Part shown: positions 1 through 6,787 of the stretch, piece by piece
Layout: each line of letters starts with the position of its first letter
How positions within the stretch are numbered: the first letter of the stretch is position 1
Assembly (NCBI GenBank): GCA_002409405.1
Contig: DHNG01000010.1
Location: forward strand, 26,110-48,617
Source: Flavobacteriales bacterium UBA5422
Lineage (GTDB): Bacteria; Bacteroidota; Bacteroidia; Flavobacteriales_D; Crocinitomicaceae
Reading direction: 5' to 3'
DNA length: 22,508 bases
The notes under the pieces: model-generated
Database searches by the model: none
What the model was told of the DNA's origin: nothing
What the model saw: the letters and a program-made list of their open reading frames with translations, nothing else
Translations under genes and position numbers: made by a program

Positions 1-40
1 CGAATTGTATAAAAAAAGAAGAACAGGGAAGGAGCAATAG
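1..40 (+). CDS. Possible 3' end of an upstream gene (partial)
   Basis: Frame 2 is open from the window edge and reads ELYKKRRTGKEQ followed by TAG at 38-40, seven bases before the glycosyltransferase start. A basic lysine/arginine-rich tail is common at the C-terminus of glycan-synthesis proteins, and the spacing would fit an operon. Twelve residues are too few to identify a family. The frame used by the next gene is also open to the edge, so this call rests only on the spacing and the plausible composition. Confidence 0.3.
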   Translation, partial: ELYKKRRTGKEQ

Positions 41-47
41 ATCGTAT

Positions 48-965
48 ATGGGAGTGAAGGTATCCATCGTAATTTGTACATACAACAGGGAGAAATACAT
101 TGCAGAGTCTATACATGCAGCATTGAATCAAACTGCAGATAAGGAACTCTTCCAGGTGATTGTTGTGAATAATAATTCCAGAGATCAAACTGATACAATT
201 TGCAGGAAGTTACAGGACGATAACAAGCTTCAGTTTGACTATTTTATCGAAACGAATCAGGGAAATTCTTATGCAAGAAACAGAGGGATTTACGAATCGA
301 AGGGAGATATCATTGTTTTTGTTGATGACGATGCCATGATGGAACCTTCCTATGTTGAAAATCTGCTTGCTTTTTATCAGAACAATCCGGATGTTGATGC
401 TGTCGGAGGGCGGATTTATCCCCGGTATGAAGAGAAAAAAGCCAATTGGCTTTCCCCGGTTTTAATGCCGTTGATTGCTGCATTGGATAAAGGAAATACT
501 CCACAACCGTTTCGGTGGGGTAAATTTCCGATCGGAGCGAACATGTCCTTCAGAAAACAGGTGTTTGAAACAATTGGAGTGTTCAATGTGGAGTTGGGAA
601 GAATTGCAGGGAATTTACAGGGCGGTGATGAAAAAGATGTCTTTGCGCGCATGCGCCTGAAAGAACTATCCATCTGGTATTGTCCCGATTTAGTTGTACA
701 TCACGTTATTCCGGCTTCCCGCCTGGAAGATGAGTACATCAGACGCATGGGGATCGGTGTTGGTGAAAGTGAATACCGGCGCACAAAGACCATTGGAGGA
801 AGTGCGTATTTGATTGCATGTATGAAAGAATGCATGAAGTGGGGTGTCACTTTTTTTCTTGCCCTCGGTTACACGGTGAGCTTCCGGTTTCCCAAAGCAT
901 GGATGCTGATTCGATTCCGGGGATGGGTGACAAAAGGATTGTTGTTTAATCGTATAACAGTGTAA
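48..965 (+). CDS. Glycosyltransferase family 2 protein
   Basis: This 305-residue GT-A fold enzyme probably transfers a sugar from a nucleotide-sugar donor to a growing surface polysaccharide on the cytoplasmic face of the inner membrane. The N-terminus VSIVICTYNR (5-14) is the classic GT2 opening. The metal-binding acidic cluster is VDDDAMMEP (92-100), the acceptor-side motif is GANMSFRK (163-170), and GGDEKD (192-197) supplies the usual catalytic acidic pair. A hydrophobic stretch around 264-280 may anchor the C-terminus to the membrane. ATG at 48 is the first in-frame ATG, with a purine-rich AAGGAG at 29-34 upstream. Donor and acceptor sugars cannot be read from the sequence. It lies beside the LicD block and the flippase, so an O-antigen or capsule role is likely. 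Confidence 0.9.
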   Translation: MGVKVSIVICTYNREKYIAESIHAALNQTADKELFQVIVVNNNSRDQTDTICRKLQDDNKLQFDYFIETNQGNSYARNRGIYESKGDIIVFVDDDAMMEPSYVENLLAFYQNNPDVDAVGGRIYPRYEEKKANWLSPVLMPLIAALDKGNTPQPFRWGKFPIGANMSFRKQVFETIGVFNVELGRIAGNLQGGDEKDVFARMRLKELSIWYCPDLVVHHVIPASRLEDEYIRRMGIGVGESEYRRTKTIGGSAYLIACMKECMKWGVTFFLALGYTVSFRFPKAWMLIRFRGWVTKGLLFNRITV

Positions 966-994
966 TCGTACTTCGATTGAAAATTAGTGTATAA

Positions 995-1035
995 AAAACA
1001 AAGAGCTTGTATTTCACATACAAGCTCTTTGTTTT
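995..1035. terminator. Bidirectional intrinsic terminator
   Basis: A perfect 17-bp inverted repeat (995-1011 with 1019-1035) encloses a 7-base loop, TTTCACA. The arms begin with AAAA and end with TTTT, so each strand gives a stem followed by a U-tract. It lies between the convergent glycosyltransferase (ends 965) and methyltransferase (ends 1041), where it can stop transcription from both sides. Confidence 0.92.
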
Positions 1036-1040
1036 AACTT

Positions 1041-1670
1041 CTATTTATAACAAACGAAATAATAATGTCTGGTATTTTCCCAAACATTCAGTTCATCTGC
1101 GACTTCGTCAATGACATCAACCCGGGTGAATCCTTTTGATTTGATTAACTCAACTTCTTCTTCCAGTTTCCGGTATTCAGTGAAATAGTCACTTGAAAGT
1201 TCTTCTGAATACCCATTAATAACAACGGTCTCTTTTAATCCGCAATGACTTCTTAAAATGAGTTTACCACCTGACTTAAGCATTTTGAACATGTTTCCAT
1301 AGATCTTTTCGACATCAGATTTTGTAAAGAAATGAGTAACACCGGTACAAACAATCTTATCAAATTCTTTTCTGATTTTAAAAGTAGGCAACTCAGCATT
1401 GATAACTAAAATATCTTTGTGAATAAACTGTGTAAGCCCTTCAAATGTTTCAACGGCTATAATCTGCTTAACGGAATCGATCAAAGCATTGGTTACTAAA
1501 CCAGATCCTGCTCCGATATCCAATAGATCATCACCTTTATTCAAATGACTTTTAACGAATTCAATATCCGTTTTTAAGTATTCATTATTTCGTTTATTGG
1601 TTGTTTCATTTTGGCTTGCTATTGAATCAGCCATTTTTTGCCAATACTCTTTACTCTTACTACTACTCAT
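1041..1670 (-). CDS. Class I SAM-dependent methyltransferase
   Basis: The 209-residue protein has a Rossmann-type methyltransferase core. Motif I is LLDIGAGSG (49-57), followed by an acidic position in AVETF at the end of strand beta-2 and by KIVCTGVTHFF and LKSGGKLILRS as motifs IV to VI. It should transfer a methyl group from S-adenosylmethionine to a small molecule or sugar; the acceptor is not evident. Its ATG lies inside the end of the racemase-family gene, with an 8-base overlap (ATGAGTAG on the minus strand), so the two are very probably co-translated. It ends against a strong terminator. Opposite orientation to the nucleotidyltransferase-LicD operon but adjacent to it suggests that it may modify the same product. 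Confidence 0.85.
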   Translation of the reverse strand: MSSSKSKEYWQKMADSIASQNETTNKRNNEYLKTDIEFVKSHLNKGDDLLDIGAGSGLVTNALIDSVKQIIAVETFEGLTQFIHKDILVINAELPTFKIRKEFDKIVCTGVTHFFTKSDVEKIYGNMFKMLKSGGKLILRSHCGLKETVVINGYSEELSSDYFTEYRKLEEEVELIKSKGFTRVDVIDEVADELNVWENTRHYYFVCYK

Positions 1671-2355
1671 ATTCTATTTTTGCGAAATTAACAGCCTCTT
1701 TGGCCAGGATACTACTTGCATCATAAACCTTCAATGGAGATTGGTCTATTGGTAAAATAATCGGAAGTTCAGTACATGCATAAATCACCGCGTCTGCCCC
1801 TTTCTTTTGAAATTCATCAATTAAACTGAGCATTAACTTTCTTGCTTCGTCTAAATGTTTATTTTGTTTACCAGCTTCAATGATAAATCGAACGTCTTCT
1901 ATACGATTTACATTTTCAACTTCAATGTTGTTCTCAATTAACTTTTCTTCGTAAAGATTTGTCATTACAGTGACTTCCGAACCAAGTATTCCAATTTTTT
2001 TTACGTTATCAGAAACGACTTGTTGTAAAGTCAGATTGACCATGTCTAAAAAAGGCAATGGAAACTGATCGATTTGACGTAAAAAATAATGAGCGGTATT
2101 ACAAGGACAGATGAAAAAATCAGCTCCTGCATTTTTTAATCGTTCTATTCCTTGCATCATATAAGGTATCGGACTTTCCTCATTGTATAAAAAAGCCCTT
2201 GCACGACTTGGGATTCTTGGATTGCTATCAATGATTACGTGTGGATAGTCCCAATCTTTTTTAGCGTTGATAGCATTCAACATCAATCTGTAAAAGTCAT
2301 TAGTTGCATAGGGGCCATATCCGCCAAGCACTCCGATTACTTTTGTTTTTTCCAT
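1663..2355 (-). CDS. Aspartate/glutamate racemase family protein
   Basis: This 230-residue protein belongs to the cofactor-independent Asp/Glu racemase superfamily, whose members invert an amino acid alpha-carbon with two cysteines acting as acid and base. Both are present: C85 in the CPCNTAHYF segment (83-91) and C194 in YACTELPI (192-199). The N-terminal GVLGGYGPYATNDFY (8-22) is the family's usual substrate-binding opening, and the length is normal. The family also includes hydantoin racemases and maleate isomerases, so the exact substrate is open. It overlaps the methyltransferase gene by 8 bases and diverges from the nucleotidyltransferase operon. A D-amino acid made here could feed that operon, but that is inference. 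Confidence 0.85.
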   Translation of the reverse strand: MEKTKVIGVLGGYGPYATNDFYRLMLNAINAKKDWDYPHVIIDSNPRIPSRARAFLYNEESPIPYMMQGIERLKNAGADFFICPCNTAHYFLRQIDQFPLPFLDMVNLTLQQVVSDNVKKIGILGSEVTVMTNLYEEKLIENNIEVENVNRIEDVRFIIEAGKQNKHLDEARKLMLSLIDEFQKKGADAVIYACTELPIILPIDQSPLKVYDASSILAKEAVNFAKIEYE

Positions 2356-2392
2356 GATACGTTTACTGAGCCGTTACTATATTGACACCATT

Positions 2393-2400
2393 CAAAATTA
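2393..2400 (-). promoter_or_regulatory. Candidate -7 box of the racemase-methyltransferase operon
   Basis: The minus strand reads TAATTTTG, an exact match to the Bacteroidota -7 consensus TAnnTTTG, 37 bases before the racemase start at 2355. I find no TTG at the matching -33 distance, so the call is weak. Confidence 0.35.
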
Positions 2401-2472
2401 CTCATAATTTGGGATAAAAAAATTGATTCAGATTATTTTGTACATTTATGAGCCGATTTTGGGTGTGTGGAC

Positions 2473-2489
2473 TTCTGTTGTTAACAGAA
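2473..2489. promoter_or_regulatory. Inverted repeat in a divergent intergenic region
   Basis: TTCTGTT and AACAGAA form a perfect 7-bp inverted repeat around a 3-base GTT spacer. It lies in the 238-base gap between the leftward racemase and the rightward nucleotidyltransferase operon. The size and placement suit an operator for a dimeric regulator, or a small leader hairpin. No regulator gene is adjacent. The rest of this gap is AT-rich and contains no convincing gene. Confidence 0.35.
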
Positions 2490-2593
2490 AATCCCATGAC
2501 CGATTTAGAGGTAAAAATAATCGGGAACCAACCGAAAGGATTTAACCATCTTATAATTAGATAATTAAAACAGATCAAAAACAATAAAACTAT

Positions 2594-3715
2594 ATGCAGG
2601 CAATCATTCTATTAGCTGGCCAGGGAAGCAGAATGGGAGAGTTAACCAAAAACAACCATAAAAGCCTATTACCTATAAGTACCCACGAAACCTTCCTTTC
2701 ACGTTTGATGCATCAGTTGAATGAATATGAATTCAGTAAAGTAGTCGTGGTGACCGGATATTTAAATCATTTGATTGAACGGGAATTACGTAATTATCAA
2801 CTCAAAATAGAGGTTGTGTATAATGACCGGTTTCGGGAAGACACAAATATTTATTCAATGAAATTAGCGCTGGATAAAGTCGACAGCTCTGAACCTGTTA
2901 TTGTGTTTGAAGGAGATATTTGGTTGGATGACTTTGCGTTAAAAACGATTTACGAAGAAAGTCTTCACGATCAATCAATTTGGTTTACTAAAGGTAATTT
3001 CGTGCCGGGTTTATACGGAGGAGTTTTAAAGAAGGATATCAATAACAAAGTGGAGGATGTCAGAATCGTTCAATTGTTTGAGGAACAATTCGGCGAGTAT
3101 CAAAAATTAGTTGGTATTATGACGTTTGGCACGAATGAGGTAACTCCTTACAAGCAGTTTTTAAATGCGTCAGTTTTAAATGATACCAATCAATATTACT
3201 TAACGCCCTGGATTGATAACCTGGCTAGTTTGCCATGTATTGGAGTGGATATCACACAGTTTAAAATGGAAAGTGTTAATTCAGAATCAGAGTATAATAA
3301 ACTATATCAGGAACTGAATGCTGAGAAAGAGGAGGTTCAAATTAGTCTGATTTCAATAGAAAAATTGAAACCAATAGAAGATTTCATTAAAGAACGAGCA
3401 GATCAATTGTTTGATACGATCAGTAAAAATGAATATTGGATCAAGCCAATTGTTATTGAAAGTGAACATCACTTAATACTTGACGGGCATCACCGGTTTG
3501 ATGTTGCGAAACGAATGGGACTCACACGCATTCCGGTTGTCATTGTTAATTATAAGGATATTGAAATATGGTCATTGAGATCGGAGGAAGAAGTAACACA
3601 TGAACTGGTTGTATCCAGGGCATTAAACGATGCTATTTATCCGAATAAAACAGTCAAGCACAATTTTCCTTTTACAATTCCGGAATGTAAAATTCCAATT
3701 AAAAACTTGGTTTAA
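2594..3715 (+). CDS. Nucleotidyltransferase fused to a ParB/SerK-like domain
   Basis: This is a two-domain, 373-residue protein. Residues 1-235 form a sugar-phosphate/phosphocholine-type nucleotidyltransferase: the NTP-binding loop LLAGQGSRM (6-14), lysine in HKSLLP (22-27), a LicC-like TNIYSMKLAL segment (84-93) and the metal-binding aspartate in EGDIW (106-110, D108). Residues 249-373 resemble the ParB/sulfiredoxin-fold domain found in the ADP-dependent serine kinases SerK and SbnI: LKPIED (258-263), LDGHHRF (296-302), the IPVVIVNY strand (313-320), and a basic tail with NKTVKH. The likely logic is phosphorylation of a hydroxyl metabolite by the C-terminal domain and its activation to an NDP or CDP derivative by the N-terminal domain. 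Neither substrate is shown. It opens a tight operon, five bases before the next gene. The kinase assignment of the second domain is inference. Confidence 0.8.
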   Translation: MQAIILLAGQGSRMGELTKNNHKSLLPISTHETFLSRLMHQLNEYEFSKVVVVTGYLNHLIERELRNYQLKIEVVYNDRFREDTNIYSMKLALDKVDSSEPVIVFEGDIWLDDFALKTIYEESLHDQSIWFTKGNFVPGLYGGVLKKDINNKVEDVRIVQLFEEQFGEYQKLVGIMTFGTNEVTPYKQFLNASVLNDTNQYYLTPWIDNLASLPCIGVDITQFKMESVNSESEYNKLYQELNAEKEEVQISLISIEKLKPIEDFIKERADQLFDTISKNEYWIKPIVIESEHHLILDGHHRFDVAKRMGLTRIPVVIVNYKDIEIWSLRSEEEVTHELVVSRALNDAIYPNKTVKHNFPFTIPECKIPIKNLV

Positions 3716-3720
3716 AAACT

Positions 3721-4368
3721 ATGAGATTAATCATTTTGTCAGCGGGCGATTCATTTGAATTAGATGGATTCAACAAACTTTTAATCAATAATCCGATCAG
3801 CGGTAAAACAATTATTGAGCAATACCAATCAATATTTGAACCGAGTGAAATAACGGTAGTTGTCGGTTACAAAGCAATGGAAGTCATGAATCGTTATCCG
3901 AATTTTAACTACATATATAATAAAAAGTGGCAAACGACAGGAAGTGCATATAGTTTATCCCTGGCATTGAATGAAGAGCCTTCTATTGTTATAGAAAGTG
4001 ATTTTTTCATAGATGAACAGCTAAAAAACGAATTTGCTTCAACCGATGAATTTGTGGTAATCAAAAAATCAGAAAGTAAATCGTTGAACTCTTTTAAAGC
4101 TGTTATGAAAGAGAATCGTATCACCGGGGTGTATAGCGGAAAGTCTAAAAATAATGACCCTGAATTGTTGGGAGTTTTTAAAGTTTCCAATATAGAAACA
4201 TTGCGGGAATGGAAAAAAAATGGAATTCAAAACCCGCATCAATATATCGGAGAATCATTTCCGTATGAAACGGCAGCGATTCCGTTCATTGAAGTTCGTG
4301 GTAAAAGTATAACGGAAATTAATACTCCGACAGATTTTATTAATTTCATAAAAAATGACAATGAATAA
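3721..4368 (+). CDS. LicC-like nucleotidyltransferase with an altered signature loop
   Basis: The 215-residue protein has the nucleotidyltransferase fold order: an N-terminal strand MRLIILSAGDS, a lysine at GFNKLLI (16-22), VVVGYKAMEVM (46-56), the LicC-like TGSAYSLSLAL (73-83), and ESDFF with D94 at the metal position. The usual GxGxRM loop is replaced by GDSFELDG, lacking the normal glycines and arginine, so activity may be reduced or nucleotide specificity changed. It starts five bases after the fusion gene, and the DUF711 gene begins within its last 14 bases. Having two nucleotidyltransferases in one operon suggests either two activated products or a catalytic subunit with a non-catalytic partner. 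No homologous SerK-like domain is present here. Confidence 0.75.
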   Translation: MRLIILSAGDSFELDGFNKLLINNPISGKTIIEQYQSIFEPSEITVVVGYKAMEVMNRYPNFNYIYNKKWQTTGSAYSLSLALNEEPSIVIESDFFIDEQLKNEFASTDEFVVIKKSESKSLNSFKAVMKENRITGVYSGKSKNNDPELLGVFKVSNIETLREWKKNGIQNPHQYIGESFPYETAAIPFIEVRGKSITEINTPTDFINFIKNDNE

Positions 4369-5599
4369 TAGTTGTGTCAGAGCGATCACTTATTCAATTG
4401 ACCTGAATGAGGTTACCAAACAGTCCTATAAAGATAAAGTAAAGAAGGACATTGAAATTCTTAAATCGTCATTTGAAACAAAAGGGATTTTTGTGCGAAC
4501 AGTTCGGTTCAATATTTTACCGATCAAACAAAATGAAAGAATTGACAAGTTTTTATTTTTAAAACAAATCAAAGTCTTATCAGAACTGTGTGAGTTGGCT
4601 GAAATCCGATGGTTTAACATTGCATTTGATTTAATCAACCTACCTAAGAAAGATGTCCAGATCATTATGGCAATTGGATATGATATTATCAACCGGTTCT
4701 CGAATTCGTTTATCAATTTTATCGTTGCAGATGGTGAAAACGTAAATACGTTTGCTACAAAACAATGTGCACAGTTGATTCTTGATATTTCAAGATTATC
4801 TGATAATGGCTATGACAATTTTAGAGTAGGGGTATCTTTAAATCCGAAAGAAAATACGCCATTTTTTCCGTTTTCTTACGGACTGGTAGATAACAGTTTT
4901 TCAATTGCAGTGGAAACGGCACAACCCATTATCGATGTTCTAAATACAAAAAAAGAAGAGGACTTAGAAGAGAAAAGAATGGCAATTAAACAGGTCATCC
5001 ATGACATGGCATTACAAATTGATACAATTGCTAAGTCTGTTTCAGAGGACCATTCGATTAAGTATGGCGGACAAGATCTTTCTTTGGCTCCTTTTCCTGA
5101 TGATAAAATTAGTGTAATAGAGATCTTACATAAATTAGGTCTGGATGATATCGGATCGAATGGTACGTTGTTTTTAACGGGATACCTGACAGGCATTCTA
5201 AAAGATGTCATCAAAGAGAATGAACTAAAAGCAGCAGGGTTTAATGGCGTGATGTATTCTCTGTTAGAAGACCACTTGATGTGTGCTGCAAATGACAAAA
5301 AACATTTAACGATTGATAAGATAATTTCATATTCAACGCTTTGTGGCTGTGGTTTGGACATGGTTCCTATTCCTGGGAATATCTTAATCGAAGAGCTGGC
5401 ATCTATTATTCTGGATGTTGCAGCAATTGCTATAAAACTACAAAAGCCATTAGGGGTTAGAGTGCTTCCAATTCCAAACAAAGAGGAAAACGAATTCACT
5501 TCTTTTGATATGGACTTTTTAACGAATACACGCATTTTAAAATTGAAAAACCTGTCGTTGAATTCAAATCTTTTTACGGATAATCGATTTACCATTTAA
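4355..5599 (+). CDS. DUF711 family protein
   Basis: This 414-residue protein is recognised as DUF711 by its characteristic central block: YGGQDLSLAPFP (237-248), LGLDDIGSNGTLFLTG (261-276), GFNGVMYSLLED (295-306) and the CGCGLDMVPIPG segment (330-341) with two close cysteines. The family is widespread in bacteria and archaea, folds like pyruvate formate-lyase/glycyl-radical barrel proteins, and has no established reaction as far as I know. I see no glycyl-radical motif. Its start overlaps the upstream nucleotidyltransferase by 14 bases; a second ATG at 4361 gives an equally plausible start. Placement between nucleotidyltransferases and a LicD transferase is unusual and implies a step on the same small molecule, but that step cannot be named. 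Confidence 0.8.
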   Translation: MTMNNSCVRAITYSIDLNEVTKQSYKDKVKKDIEILKSSFETKGIFVRTVRFNILPIKQNERIDKFLFLKQIKVLSELCELAEIRWFNIAFDLINLPKKDVQIIMAIGYDIINRFSNSFINFIVADGENVNTFATKQCAQLILDISRLSDNGYDNFRVGVSLNPKENTPFFPFSYGLVDNSFSIAVETAQPIIDVLNTKKEEDLEEKRMAIKQVIHDMALQIDTIAKSVSEDHSIKYGGQDLSLAPFPDDKISVIEILHKLGLDDIGSNGTLFLTGYLTGILKDVIKENELKAAGFNGVMYSLLEDHLMCAANDKKHLTIDKIISYSTLCGCGLDMVPIPGNILIEELASIILDVAAIAIKLQKPLGVRVLPIPNKEENEFTSFDMDFLTNTRILKLKNLSLNSNLFTDNRFTI

Positions 5600-5646
5600 A
5601 GTTGGTGAAGTGGAATGCGATGAAAGTGTGATAAATAAAATTATGT

Positions 5647-6675
5647 ATGGAACATAAGAACGAGAATGTAAAAATTTTTCATGATAAATTGTTGATCTTA
5701 TTAGCCGAATTTGATTCCTTTTGTAAAGAGATTGATGTGGATTATTGGATCGATGGAGGGACGTTCATCGGAGCAGTCCGGCATAAAGGTTTCATTCCCT
5801 GGGATGACGATCTGGATGTATGTGTACATCTTTCCGATATGCCAAAAATATTGGGACACATTCAGCGTTTTTGCGATACAACAGATAATAGATTACTTTT
5901 TTATTACAATAAAAACCATTTTCATATCAGTGAATATTACGGTGATACCGAGTATTTAAAAGATGGAGCTTTTCCTATCCGCATGGATATTTCTCCGATG
6001 AAATATATTCTCAATACGGAAAAGAACCTTCAAGTTGATAAAAGCTACACACAATTATTACAACTTTACACGTATGGTAAGTGTAAAAATGAAGATTGGA
6101 TTATCAGAGAGCACTATGATTTATATTATCCGGTAAACCGCAATTATTCACAAAGAAAAGCCTTACTGGTAAAGGATTATTACGGATTTATCAATCATCA
6201 GAAACAGCTGATTGATGAACAAGGTACTTCCGATTTCCAGGTGGGATATATTTTTGAAGACATACATGTCAAGAAAGTCAGAGACAATTTTGATGCAAAA
6301 ATGATATTTCCCCTGAAAACAATTGCGTTTGAAGGTATACCTTATCCATGTCCTAACTCAACCGATTATCTGCAGGTTCTATATGGTGATTTCATGCAAT
6401 TACCACCTGTCGAATTACAGGTGTATACCCAACGAATGCTGACGAAATCTAAATTTAAGTCAAAACAACGGCTGGAGCAATTCGTGATAGACATGAATGA
6501 GATGTCTAAATTCAATTTCGCTCTAGGATATAAAAACCGAAAAAAAATCAAGAAATTCTTTAAACCGATCGGTTTTTTCCGACTCTTTGTAAAGTACTTA
6601 TTTTCCTTGAAATTTACGGAAATGGCTTGTTTGTTTCGATTTGGCTATCTCCAGGCCAAATCAGGAAAAATGTAA
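5647..6675 (+). CDS. LicD family phosphotransferase
   Basis: The 342-residue protein carries the LicD signature: YWIDGGTFIGAVRHKG (33-48) followed by IPWDDDLDV (50-58), whose aspartates bind metal and catalyse transfer. LicD enzymes move a phospho-substituent, classically phosphocholine from CDP-choline, onto a glycan or teichoic acid. Eukaryotic fukutin-type relatives move ribitol phosphate. A basic C-terminal segment (about 300-330) may touch the membrane. It is the last gene of the rightward operon, 47 bases after the DUF711 gene. No choline kinase, choline transporter or phosphonate (PepM) gene is visible here, so the donor is probably the product of the two upstream nucleotidyltransferases. 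That link is inference from the operon. Confidence 0.88.
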   Translation: MEHKNENVKIFHDKLLILLAEFDSFCKEIDVDYWIDGGTFIGAVRHKGFIPWDDDLDVCVHLSDMPKILGHIQRFCDTTDNRLLFYYNKNHFHISEYYGDTEYLKDGAFPIRMDISPMKYILNTEKNLQVDKSYTQLLQLYTYGKCKNEDWIIREHYDLYYPVNRNYSQRKALLVKDYYGFINHQKQLIDEQGTSDFQVGYIFEDIHVKKVRDNFDAKMIFPLKTIAFEGIPYPCPNSTDYLQVLYGDFMQLPPVELQVYTQRMLTKSKFKSKQRLEQFVIDMNEMSKFNFALGYKNRKKIKKFFKPIGFFRLFVKYLFSLKFTEMACLFRFGYLQAKSGKM

Positions 6676-6732
6676 GTTTCTCTTGTTTTTCAGTAGTTAG
6701 AATCAATAGATAAATTACCTTACACTTATTTT

Positions 6733-6766
6733 TTGCGATATCTTAGGGTGAAATATTGTACTTTCG
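6733..6766 (+). promoter_or_regulatory. Candidate promoter of the flippase gene
   Basis: TTG at 6733-6735 is followed after 23 bases by TACTTTCG at 6759-6766, one mismatch from the Bacteroidota -7 consensus TAnnTTTG. Transcription would begin near 6772, at or next to the ATG of a four-codon mini-ORF at 6773. Confidence 0.5.
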
Positions 6767-6772
6767 TGCCAC

Positions 6773-6787
6773 ATGAAGTTTGATTGA
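6773..6787 (+). other. Four-codon mini-ORF abutting the flippase start
   Basis: ATG AAG TTT GAT TGA (MKFD-stop) lies in the same frame as the flippase, and its stop codon is immediately followed by the flippase ATG at 6788. With transcription predicted to start near 6772, the mini-ORF would be almost leaderless. It may be a termination-reinitiation device, or a chance upstream ATG. Confidence 0.35.

Noticed and set aside
2448..2564. 38-codon rightward frame starting MSRFWVCGLLLLTENPM
   Set aside because: It is short, unrecognised and overlaps the inverted repeat; no evidence beyond being open. A decayed gene is possible but not shown.
2402..2584. 60-codon leftward frame in the divergent gap
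   Set aside because: It lies over the control region, and its composition (repeated aromatic and isoleucine residues, no family pattern) looks like an AT-rich chance frame.
4876..5595. 239-codon leftward frame opposite the DUF711 gene
   Set aside because: The plus-strand reading has clear family motifs and operon overlaps; this long antisense frame is serine-rich and has no recognisable domain.
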